DNA of 6,928 bases from Actinomycetota bacterium (GTDB lineage: Bacteria > Actinomycetota > Acidimicrobiia > IMCC26256 > PALSA-610), in assembly GCA_030839005.1 (NCBI GenBank), contig JAUZEM010000013.1, positions 1-6,928 of the forward strand, in the 5' to 3' direction. This document shows positions 1 to 6,517 of this stretch, one piece after another (the first letter of the stretch is position 1; every line of letters starts with the position of its first letter). The position numbers and the translations under genes were made by a program. The notes under the pieces are model-generated. The model searched no databases, was not told the origin of the DNA, and saw only the letters and a list, made by a program, of their open reading frames with translations.

Positions 1-2323
1 ATCCCTGCCCGAAATGGCAGCCGAGCTGTTGGATCCGCCGCAGCTTCCGATCGGTGTCGATCCCCTCGGCGACGACCTTCAAGTCGAAGGCGCGCCCGAG
101 CTGGACCATGATCTGCAGCAGCACCAGGTCGGAGCCCTCCTCCTCGAGCACGGCGACGAACGACCGGTCGATCTTGAGCTCGTCGATCGGAAGCCGGTGC
201 AGGTAGGTGAGCGAGCTGTACCCGGTCCCGAAGTCGTCGAGCGCGATGCGCACGCCGAGGGACTTCAGCTCCTCGAGCAGGGCAATGGTCTCGTCGGCGT
301 CGTCGACGAGCACGGACTCGGTGATCTCGAGCCCGAGCAGCTCCGGCGCGAGCCCCGTCTCGCGCAGCGCGCCCTCGACCGCGTCTACGACCGAATGACT
401 GTCGAACTGCCGCGGCGACACGTTCACCGAGACACCGACGCCCGGCGCGACATCTTGCCATTCGGCACAGTCGTGCGCCGCGCGCCGGAGCATCCATTCA
501 CCGATCGGGTGGATGAGGCCGGTCTCCTCGGCGATCGCGATGAACTGGTCGGGCGGAACGAGTTGCTCGCCGGGACGCTTCCATCGCACGAGCGCTTCCA
601 TGTGGGCGGTCCGCCCTGACGCGAACGCGACGATGGGCTGGTAGTACGCGACCAGCTCGTCGCGATCGATGGCGCGGCGGAGTGCGGACTCGAGGTCGAG
701 CCGGGTGGAGACGAGCGTCTGCATGCGCTCGTCGAAGAGCTCGATGCGACCCCGACCTCGATCCTTGGCGCGGTACATCGCGGCATCGGCGTGGCGGACG
801 AGCTCGTCGGCAGGATCGTCGCCACCGGTCCAGACCGCGATACCGATCGAGGCGGTGAGCATCACCTCGTCGGCATCCAGGACGAACGGGGCGCGCAGCG
901 CTTCGTCGAGGCGGCCCGCGAGGTCGGTGATCTCGTCGATGTCGTGCACCTCGTCGCAGAGCACGACGAACTCGTCGCCGCCGAGCCGGGCGACGGTGTT
1001 GCCTTGACCCGCCCCCGACCAGAGCCGCTCGGCAACGTCGACGAGCAACGCGTCACCGACGTCGTGGCCGAGGCTGTCGTTGACGTGCTTGAACCGGTCC
1101 AAGTCGAGCAGCACCACCCCGACCACCGTGTGGTGGCGCTGCGCTCGACGCATCGCCTCGTCGAGCCGGTCGATGAGAAGTTTGCGGCTCGCAAGGCCGG
1201 TCAGCTCGTCGTACAACCCGCGTTGCTCGAGCGCCCGCGCCGCCTCCTTTTCCTTCGTGACGTCTCGCACGATCGCGGTCGTGAGCGTGCGCCCCTCGAT
1301 CGTCGTCTCGGAGATCGAGACGCGCGCCTCGAACTCCTCGCCGTCGGCGCGGGCGGTCACGATGTCGAGCGGGACTTCGGTATGTGTCTCGCCGAGCGAT
1401 TTCCGCAGCCATATTCGGTACTCGGCGGATTCCGGGAGCAGATCCGTGTACCGACCGCCGATCACGTCGGAGGCCGGCACCCGAAAGATGCGTTCCGCCG
1501 CCTTGTTGAACTCGAGGATCGCGCCGGTGTCGTCGCTCGTGATGATCGCGTCCGCGGCCGTCTCCAGGATGCTCCGCATCCGCAGCTCCGACATACGCAG
1601 CGCGTCTTCCGACCGGCGGTGGGCGTCGATGTCGTGCATGCTCAGCACGACACCGCGGATATCCGGGTCGTCGAGGCGGTTCGCGATCGAGCATTGGAAC
1701 CATTGGTAGCCGCCGTCGGAACGGCGCAGTCGCAGCTCGACGGTCGGCGCCTCCGACGTGTCGTCGGCGACGGCGAGGAAACGCTCGACGATGCATCCGA
1801 CGTCGTCGGGATGCACGAGGTCGACTGCGCAACGCCCGATCATCTCCTCCGCCCGGTACCCGAGCGTCGCTTCCACCGACGGTGAGACCCACGAGAGCCC
1901 GCGATCGGGGCAGGTGATCGCGACGACGTCGGAGCTGTCTTGCGAGAGCGCGGCGGCGCGGCCGCGCGCGCCGACGAGCTCGCCGATGTCGTACGTCATG
2001 GTCGCGACCACGTCGTCGTCGACCGGGACGGCGATCACGCGTCTCCAGGCCGGCCCGCCGGATGGCAGGCGGATCTCGTGGTCGGTCTCGACCCGTTCTC
2101 CTGAGGTCAGCGCCGCCTCGAGGATCGGACCGATCTGCTCGCCGGTGACGGCGCCGGCGGTCGCGTCGAGGGGCTGCCAGTCGATCCCGCCTTTGTGGCG
2201 AACCGCACGGAACACGACGAACCCGACGCCCGCGCCCTCCAGCGCGGAACGCGCGAACTCTCGCACCTCGCGTTCACGCCGCACATCACGTCTATCGGCG
2301 GTGCCGAGAGCACTGCTGAGCAA
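1..2323 (-). CDS. PAS-PAS-PAS-GGDEF-EAL cyclic-di-GMP turnover protein (C-terminus cut by window edge)
   Basis: Composite enzyme predicted to make (GGDEF) and degrade (EAL) cyclic-di-GMP under control of PAS sensor domains. Reading from the TTG at 2323, 774 residues lie in the window. Residues about 25-120 form a degenerate PAS-like domain, 127-235 and 244-362 two better PAS domains (the last with FNKAAERIF and a C-terminal IVRDVT), 365-500 the GGDEF domain and about 545-774 the EAL domain. The GGDEF motif itself is intact at 448-452. The EAL domain keeps EALVRW (E576), VNVSP, ITES, DDFGTGYS (696-703), LKIDRSF and AEGID (E753), so phosphodiesterase activity is expected. The inhibitory I-site RxxD is replaced by GQGN (439-442), and the Asn of LTGLxNR is Ser379. 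Only about 20 C-terminal residues should be missing. No transmembrane segment is visible, so it is probably cytoplasmic. The start is uncertain: no ATG is in frame after the stop at 2384-2386; TTG 2323 and GTG 2284 are candidates, neither with a good ribosome site. Confidence 0.93.
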   Translation of the reverse strand, partial: MLSSALGTADRRDVRREREVREFARSALEGAGVGFVVFRAVRHKGGIDWQPLDATAGAVTGEQIGPILEAALTSGERVETDHEIRLPSGGPAWRRVIAVPVDDDVVATMTYDIGELVGARGRAAALSQDSSDVVAITCPDRGLSWVSPSVEATLGYRAEEMIGRCAVDLVHPDDVGCIVERFLAVADDTSEAPTVELRLRRSDGGYQWFQCSIANRLDDPDIRGVVLSMHDIDAHRRSEDALRMSELRMRSILETAADAIITSDDTGAILEFNKAAERIFRVPASDVIGGRYTDLLPESAEYRIWLRKSLGETHTEVPLDIVTARADGEEFEARVSISETTIEGRTLTTAIVRDVTKEKEAARALEQRGLYDELTGLASRKLLIDRLDEAMRRAQRHHTVVGVVLLDLDRFKHVNDSLGHDVGDALLVDVAERLWSGAGQGNTVARLGGDEFVVLCDEVHDIDEITDLAGRLDEALRAPFVLDADEVMLTASIGIAVWTGGDDPADELVRHADAAMYRAKDRGRGRIELFDERMQTLVSTRLDLESALRRAIDRDELVAYYQPIVAFASGRTAHMEALVRWKRPGEQLVPPDQFIAIAEETGLIHPIGEWMLRRAAHDCAEWQDVAPGVGVSVNVSPRQFDSHSVVDAVEGALRETGLAPELLGLEITESVLVDDADETIALLEELKSLGVRIALDDFGTGYSSLTYLHRLPIDELKIDRSFVAVLEEEGSDLVLLQIMVQLGRAFDLKVVAEGIDTDRKLRRIQQLGCHFGQG

Positions 2324-2471
2324 TACGTCCCGCGCCGCGACCGCACTCCGGCGCGCCCATTCGCCCGATTTCTTCCGTCTGAACTATGCCCGACGCACGC
2401 GCAGGGTCACCGCTTTCGTAGCCCAGACGATCTTGGCGGACGCAACTCTTGATGGGATTGGGTCGAGCGCC

Positions 2472-2478
2472 GGAGGGG
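2472..2478 (+). promoter_or_regulatory. Candidate Shine-Dalgarno for the small membrane protein
   Basis: GGAGGGG lies 12 nt before the ATG at 2491. The spacing is somewhat long, but this is the strongest purine run in the leader. It favours ATG 2491 over the upstream in-frame TTG 2449 and ATG 2452, which would add 14 non-hydrophobic residues in front of the membrane segment. Confidence 0.4.
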
Positions 2479-2490
2479 AAACATCGGGGC

Positions 2491-2796
2491 ATGGGTGTCG
2501 TAGTCGTTGTTGTCGTGCTAGTGCTCCTCCTCATCGGCGCGGGCGTTGTGGTCGCGCGGAGAAGCGCTGAGCACAAGACCGAGGAGCGGCGTCGCCAAGC
2601 CGTACAGACGCGAGCTGCCGCGAAGACCAGCGAGCTCGAAGCCAATCGGCAAGCCGCCGGCGCAGAAGAGCGGGCGGCCCGAGCAAAACGCGAACAGATC
2701 ACCGCCGACCAGCAGGCCCAAGCCGCAAAGGCAGAGCGGGCCAAGGCCGAAGAACTCCGTTCGCAAGCGGACGAACTCGACCCCGACGTCGAATGA
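2491..2796 (+). CDS. Small single-pass membrane protein with coiled-coil tail
   Basis: A 101-residue protein of unknown function. Residues 2-22 are a strong hydrophobic segment of Val, Leu, Ile, Gly and Ala, followed by an Arg pair at the membrane edge. The rest is an Ala/Glu/Arg/Lys/Gln-rich stretch, predicted to be a long helix or coiled coil, ending in the acidic ELDPDVE. The expected topology is an N-terminal anchor with the positive, charged tail in the cytoplasm. I recall similar short actinobacterial hypothetical proteins with an anchor, an alanine-rich charged helix and an acidic DPD-like end, but I cannot name a family. It is divergent from the c-di-GMP enzyme, with about 167 bp between the chosen starts; a shared regulatory region is possible but no operator is visible. 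Low-complexity composition makes homology hard to judge; coding is supported by the hydrophobic-then-amphipathic pattern and by the preceding GGAGGGG. Confidence 0.75.
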   Translation: MGVVVVVVVLVLLLIGAGVVVARRSAEHKTEERRRQAVQTRAAAKTSELEANRQAAGAEERAARAKREQITADQQAQAAKAERAKAEELRSQADELDPDVE

Positions 2797-2889
2797 GACC
2801 GGACACGCCGGCACCCGGCGGGCGCGGAGAACTGTCAGCGCAACCGGAGACCGTGCTCGACCATGGCCCCGCTCTAGGGCGTTTACGCG

Positions 2890-2962
2890 TGGGCCCGGCC
2901 GGTCTCGAACCGACGACCTCTGCTTTGTAAGAGCAGCGCTCTACCAACTGAGCTACAGGCCC
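2890..2962 (-). tRNA. tRNA-Val (anticodon UAC)
   Basis: A complete 73-nt cloverleaf on the minus strand. The acceptor stem GGGCCTG pairs with CGGGCCC (one T-G wobble), with discriminator A73. The D arm reads GCTC-AGTTGGTA-GAGC. The anticodon stem CTGCT/AGCAG encloses the loop CTTACAA, giving anticodon TAC, which reads GUA and, if U34 is modified, other valine codons. The T arm is GTCGG-TTCGAGA-CCGGC. A73, A35 and C36 agree with valine identity. The 3' CCA is not encoded (the next bases are CGC), so it must be added after transcription. The gene lies 21 nt downstream of the PhyH-type oxygenase on the same strand, so read-through transcription from that gene is possible; no separate promoter is obvious. 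Confidence 0.97.
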
Positions 2963-2983
2963 GCGGTGGGCAACGTGGGCAAA

Positions 2984-4030
2984 TCAGTCTCGCGCCGAAC
3001 CGGAGGTCCGGCGCTCGCGGAACGAATTCACTCGCTCCACCAGCCGAGCCAGGAGAGCCGGCCTCGGCTGCTCAGGCTTCGGCGACGTGAGCTCGGGTGC
3101 TCCGTGCAGCGGGCTGTCGAGACCCCGCGCACCATCGCGCTCGATGATCGTGTCGGTTCGATGAGCAACCATCCGCCAGCTCTCGCCGTCCCGCACCTGC
3201 ATCCGCGCCGTACGCGACTTGTAGTCGGCCGCAGTCGAGTAGTGCACGACGAAGCTCTTGCGGGTCCGGCCCGGGCTCTGGATCGGCTCTCCCCCGTGCA
3301 CGAGCCCGCCGTGCCAGATGAACACGTCACCGCGCTTGCACGTGAACGCCCGACGCTCCAGGCCCTGCTCACGGATCTTGTCTTGCTGCCAGACCGAGTA
3401 CCCCGCACGCTTTTCGCGCGACACGTTCTGTCCGCAGACGACGACGCCGGGCTCGAACTCGAACCAAGGCAGGCGATGCGACCCGGGGACATACGCGAGC
3501 GGCCCACTGTCCGGTGTGATGTCCTCGAGGGCTATCCACGCGGCACACAGGTTCGACACGGGACGCGTCGCGACGAACATCGGATCGCGGTGGAGACCTT
3601 GCGTCGAACCGTGCTCGAAGTAGAGCGACTGAAACGCGACGGCGGGCTCGTCGAAGATCAGCTCGACCATACGGAATATGGCCGGGTGCAGATACAGGGC
3701 CAGAGCCCGCTCCGAGTGACCGTGCAAATCGGGAAGACGGTAACCGACCTCGCGAACGGGACCGTCGTAGTCGGGGAACGACATCGGCCGCCCGTTAGAT
3801 GGTGAGACGGCGAGGTCCGCGGGTCGTTTCTGCCACAGCCCTCCGATCTCGGCGTCCAGCGCGTCGCAGAATGCTTTGTCGAGACCCAGCGGGAGCATGA
3901 GGTGGCCGTTGTCGACGAAGCCATGCAGCTGTTCGGCTTCCGTCGCGGACAGGGCACCGGAGGCGAGGCGCGACTCGATCCGGTCATGGGAATCCGGCTG
4001 GTCGAGCCACAAATCGGAATGCACGAGCAT
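2984..4030 (-). CDS. PhyH-type Fe(II)/2-oxoglutarate dioxygenase
   Basis: A 348-residue member of the phytanoyl-CoA dioxygenase family: non-haem iron oxygenases that couple oxidation of a substrate, often by hydroxylation, to conversion of 2-oxoglutarate to succinate and CO2. The iron facial triad is visible: H147 and D149 in GLHRDPMF, and the distal His H245 in GDVFIWHGGLVHGGEP. An Arg in RTRKSF (256-258) is placed to bind the 2-oxoglutarate carboxylate. The jelly-roll signature around 171-190, with PDSGPLAYVPGSHRLPWFEF, is typical of the family. Length is slightly above the usual 250-320 residues because of a charged, Pro- and Arg-rich C-terminal tail from about 310. No signal peptide or membrane segment is present, so it should act in the cytoplasm. 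The substrate cannot be told from sequence: the family covers lipids, antibiotics, small metabolites and glycan-linked groups. The ATG at 4030 is the first start, though its ribosome site is weak. It diverges from the propeller gene across 132 bp. Confidence 0.9.
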   Translation of the reverse strand: MLVHSDLWLDQPDSHDRIESRLASGALSATEAEQLHGFVDNGHLMLPLGLDKAFCDALDAEIGGLWQKRPADLAVSPSNGRPMSFPDYDGPVREVGYRLPDLHGHSERALALYLHPAIFRMVELIFDEPAVAFQSLYFEHGSTQGLHRDPMFVATRPVSNLCAAWIALEDITPDSGPLAYVPGSHRLPWFEFEPGVVVCGQNVSREKRAGYSVWQQDKIREQGLERRAFTCKRGDVFIWHGGLVHGGEPIQSPGRTRKSFVVHYSTAADYKSRTARMQVRDGESWRMVAHRTDTIIERDGARGLDSPLHGAPELTSPKPEQPRPALLARLVERVNSFRERRTSGSARD

Positions 4031-4051
4031 CGTTTGCTACCGATCTAATCA

Positions 4052-4063
4052 GTGCGTACGCAC
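4052..4063. promoter_or_regulatory. Perfect 12-bp palindrome, possible operator
   Basis: GTGCGTACGCAC is identical to its reverse complement and lies 22 bp upstream of the oxygenase ATG (4030), in the divergent intergenic region. Short perfect palindromes here are typical of sites for dimeric repressors such as TetR- or GntR-type proteins. No regulator gene is in the window. It could be chance, because GC-rich DNA readily forms such sequences. Confidence 0.35.
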
Positions 4064-4086
4064 GGACCAATCCTGTAGTGCGCTTG

Positions 4087-4116
4087 TTGAGAGACTTATC
4101 GGCCGGCGGCTAGGGT
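4087..4116 (+). promoter_or_regulatory. Candidate sigma70-type promoter for the propeller gene
   Basis: TTGAGA (4087-4092, five of six matches to TTGACA), an 18-bp spacer and TAGGGT (4111-4116, keeping the TA....T pattern of actinobacterial -10 elements). Transcription would start near 4123, leaving a leader of about 40 nt before the TTG start at 4163. This is pattern matching only. Confidence 0.4.
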
Positions 4117-4162
4117 TCGCAAGATGTGCGCGGAGAGCACACGTTAGAGCAGGGATGATACT

Positions 4163-5344
4163 TTGCGCGCCGAGGACATTGCCCCGGAAGTCGGCCTCTC
4201 ATTGACGACACGCACCTTTGGTGCGGTCGTGCTCGACTACAACAACGACGGCTGGCCCGACATCTTCTTGAGCCGCCACGACGCGCCCGCATTCTTGTAC
4301 CGCAACGATCACGGCCACTTTGTGCGGGACGAGTCAACCGTGTTCCCTGGTCATGTCGACCGGCATCAAGGAGCCGCGGGCGACGTCAACGGCGATGGGC
4401 GGCTCGACATTTTCTGTGTGGTAGGCGGCGACTCCGGCCACGGGCCGAAGCATACCGCCAACGAACTGTGGATCCAGCAGGCCGACGGCACGTTCGTGGA
4501 CGAGGGCGACCAACCGGGACTTGCCGATCCGTACGGCAGAGGTCGCCAAGCCGTGATGTTCGACGCGACCGGAGACGGGCGCGTCGACATCCTCGTCGGC
4601 AACGTCTCGCCTCGCAACGATGGCATACCGAGCCCGAATCGATTGTTCCTGAACGAAGGACCCAACGGATGGCGTTCCGCGCCGGAGCTCGGCCTGGATC
4701 TCGAGTACAGCGTCGGCGGTGCCGGCGCTCCCGGTTCCCGGTTCGGCGGAGGGAATTGGCCGATGGGGTGTCTGACCACGCTCGACGCCGAGTCGCGCGG
4801 CTGGCCGGACGTGCTCATGTGCGCGAAGAGCACGCAAGACGAGGTCCAGAGCGTCCACCTGTTCCACAACGACGAGGGGCACGCGTTCCGCGACGTCACG
4901 GCCGAAACAGGATTGGGCGAGATCGCGGCGCTGCATGCGGCGGTCGCCGACCTCACCGGCGACGGTCAGCCCGACCTGGTCGTCGTCAACTCCAAGGGCC
5001 TCACGATCTGCCTCAACGATCAGGGAAAGTTCACGGTGGTCCATCAGATGCCCGTCGAGAACGCGTTCCGAGTCGCCGTCGCCGACGCGACCGGCGACGG
5101 TCGTCCCGACATCTACGTCATGCGCACTCGCAGCGTCCCGGGCCCGGACATTCCTGATCTGCTCTTGCTGAGCAACGGCACGTACCGCGATCACACGTCG
5201 ATCGACCTGCCGACGGTGCCGGGCACGGTCAGAGACGACGAGGTCTATCCCATCGACTACGACCGCGACGGCAAGTCGGAGTTCCTCGTCTTACACGGAC
5301 ACTCACTTCACCCCGCCCCGATCCAGCTCATCAGCGTGTCATGA
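4163..5344 (+). CDS. FG-GAP/VCBS-repeat seven-bladed beta-propeller protein
   Basis: A 393-residue repeat protein of the FG-GAP/VCBS (integrin-alpha-like) class. Seven calcium-loop motifs of the DxDxDGxxD type, at residues 25-33, 74-82, 134-142, 208-216, 263-271, 308-316 and 365-373, fit one complete seven-bladed propeller. The fourth (DAESRGWPD) is degenerate and the seventh ends in Glu instead of Asp. The stretch FHNDEGHAFRDVTAETGLG (about 235-252) is the inter-blade element seen in bacterial FG-GAP proteins. No enzymatic domain is attached, and a ligand-, glycan- or protein-binding role is only an inference from the fold. The start is TTG 4163: a stop lies in frame at 4145-4147, no ATG or GTG lies between, and AGGG at 4151-4154 is well spaced. 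The nearby ATG 4155 is in another frame and closes after 16 codons. Unusually, there is no signal peptide, although most such proteins are exported. The gene is convergent with the sulfotransferase gene and overlaps its end. Confidence 0.9.
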   Translation: MRAEDIAPEVGLSLTTRTFGAVVLDYNNDGWPDIFLSRHDAPAFLYRNDHGHFVRDESTVFPGHVDRHQGAAGDVNGDGRLDIFCVVGGDSGHGPKHTANELWIQQADGTFVDEGDQPGLADPYGRGRQAVMFDATGDGRVDILVGNVSPRNDGIPSPNRLFLNEGPNGWRSAPELGLDLEYSVGGAGAPGSRFGGGNWPMGCLTTLDAESRGWPDVLMCAKSTQDEVQSVHLFHNDEGHAFRDVTAETGLGEIAALHAAVADLTGDGQPDLVVVNSKGLTICLNDQGKFTVVHQMPVENAFRVAVADATGDGRPDIYVMRTRSVPGPDIPDLLLLSNGTYRDHTSIDLPTVPGTVRDDEVYPIDYDRDGKSEFLVLHGHSLHPAPIQLISVS

Positions 5345-6517
5345 GCGTGGGCGTCGGAAGCTCGGCAATCGGCCCCGGCTCCGCGGGCGACTGTCTGATC
5401 CCTCTGTAACGTCTGCTCTCTCTGCTCTGTTCGCCCGCTTTGCACTGTCAGGCGGGGACATTGTGGTCGAAAGCAACTGCCGCAACGCACGCAAGAGCGC
5501 CTGACGCTCGGCGTCCGAGGCCGCGGACTTCCACAGGACGTTGAGCTCTGCAAGTCCGGTGTCCGCGGCATCCTCTGAGTGTTCGGCCGGGGGAACGAAG
5601 TATTCGGTGTTCCAACCAAGTTCTCTGACAAGCCGTTGATTGTCTGATTCAAAGGTGGCGTGGGCATACCGCTGCAACACCTGACGTGAGCGGGCAACAA
5701 TCTCAGTTTGGGGAAGGTCCCATTGGAGGATCAGTTTTTTCAGCGGATAGAAGACCTTGTTGTCGTGCATGTTCGACCAGAACATTCCGGGCGGCGCGTC
5801 GCGTAGCACGATCGCCATCTCGAGCGGAATGCTTCGGTTGGACCATCTCTCGGGTGTCGACCCAAGCGGGAGATCTCCCAGCCCGAGGAAGACGCGAGCA
5901 AAATCGCTCACGACGTGCCCTCCGTCGAGAAGGTCCACGCGGAACGGCCGCATCTCGAACGAAAGATCAGGCGCGGCCTGTCGAACCCGATCGGATATCT
6001 GGAGGTACTCGAGCTTCGATCGCTGGCGCCGGAGCCAGACGTCGGGCGGGCGAAAATCGCGAAAGCCCCATTGCAGCCACGCCGACTCGAGCCAGGAGTG
6101 TTGAGGACGTACGTAGTACGCGACGCGCACGGAATGGGCGCGGGCGAGCGCCTCGAGGTGGCCGAACACGGAGGTGACATCACCCTCGGCGTTTGCCGCG
6201 TCGTTGAAGAAGACTTCGTACGACTCGCTCGAGACGACGAGCACGTCGGCGTGCGCCGCGTGCGCATCGAGCTCCTCGCAAATGCGTCGCGCGACCTCAG
6301 GCCGGGTCGCCGGGTCGCGCGCGGCGGTGAGGAATTTTGATGTCGCGTTCGCCGGCGTCGACGGCACCAGGGCGACCGGGTCGGTCGGCCTCGACTGTTC
6401 GATTCGCATGGACTGGATTCCGCGGCTCCGCAGCAGCGCAAGGTGCCCGGCGAGCCATTCTTGGATGCTGGTCGACCCGGTTTTCGACATCCCGGCGTGA
6501 AAGATGATCAGCGCCAT
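5339..6517 (-). CDS. PAPS-dependent sulfotransferase-like protein
   Basis: A 392-residue protein with the sulfotransferase P-loop fold. The N-terminal IIFHAGMSKTGSTSIQEWL (residues 4-22) is the 5'-phosphosulfate-binding loop, with K12 as the expected PAPS-contacting lysine. The 3'-phosphate-binding motif is YYVRPQHSWLES, where R137 and S145 are 8 residues apart, as in the family. The middle part (RPFRVDLLDGG, then NRSIPLEMA) resembles bacterial sulfotransferase-like proteins that I associate with surface polysaccharide loci. The predicted reaction is transfer of sulfate from PAPS to a hydroxyl or amino group; the acceptor is unknown. ATG 6517 is preferred because it starts just before the P-loop strand; the in-frame GTG at 6589 would add 24 charged residues. 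Residues 354-392 are a Ser/Arg-rich basic tail outside the fold. No membrane segment is visible. Nucleotides 5581-5760 are less GC-rich (about 52%, hand count) than the rest of the window. Confidence 0.85.
   Translation of the reverse strand: MALIIFHAGMSKTGSTSIQEWLAGHLALLRSRGIQSMRIEQSRPTDPVALVPSTPANATSKFLTAARDPATRPEVARRICEELDAHAAHADVLVVSSESYEVFFNDAANAEGDVTSVFGHLEALARAHSVRVAYYVRPQHSWLESAWLQWGFRDFRPPDVWLRRQRSKLEYLQISDRVRQAAPDLSFEMRPFRVDLLDGGHVVSDFARVFLGLGDLPLGSTPERWSNRSIPLEMAIVLRDAPPGMFWSNMHDNKVFYPLKKLILQWDLPQTEIVARSRQVLQRYAHATFESDNQRLVRELGWNTEYFVPPAEHSEDAADTGLAELNVLWKSAASDAERQALLRALRQLLSTTMSPPDSAKRANRAERADVTEGSDSRPRSRGRLPSFRRPRS

Larger units (their letters stand above)
4031..4162. other. Divergent intergenic region between the oxygenase and propeller genes
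   Basis: 132 bp separating two divergent starts. It holds a perfect 12-bp palindrome at 4052-4063, a candidate plus-strand promoter at 4087-4116, and AGGG at 4151-4154 placed 8 nt before the TTG start at 4163. No convincing promoter for the minus-strand oxygenase was found: TTGGTC and TAGATC spaced by 17 nt across the palindrome is the best pair, but the match is poor. Confidence 0.6.

Noticed and set aside
791..1885. Long plus-strand frame opposite the c-di-GMP enzyme (364 codons)
   Set aside because: It mirrors the minus-strand GGDEF/PAS coding region in GC-rich DNA; no domain is recognisable and the minus strand has unmistakable motifs.
2806..2820. CGCCGG-cac-CCGGCG hairpin after the small membrane protein gene
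   Set aside because: Six base pairs with a 3-nt loop and no following T-run; too weak for an intrinsic terminator.
2546..3805. Long plus-strand frame of 419 codons
   Set aside because: It runs through the small membrane protein in another frame, the tRNA and the antisense of the oxygenase gene; no domain is recognisable.
4155..4205. ATG at 4155 as the start of the propeller gene
   Set aside because: It is in a different frame and closes after 16 codons; the propeller frame requires TTG 4163.
4334..5194. 286-codon minus-strand frame opposite the propeller gene
   Set aside because: It is the antisense of the repeated Asp/Gly calcium loops, which yields open Val/Arg/Asp-rich frames; no independent motif.
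5731..5740. Run of T (A on the coding strand) as a possible frameshift slip site in the sulfotransferase gene
   Set aside because: The coding frame reads CTG AAA AAA CTG, which is not the in-frame slippery heptamer arrangement, and no alternative frame product makes sense.
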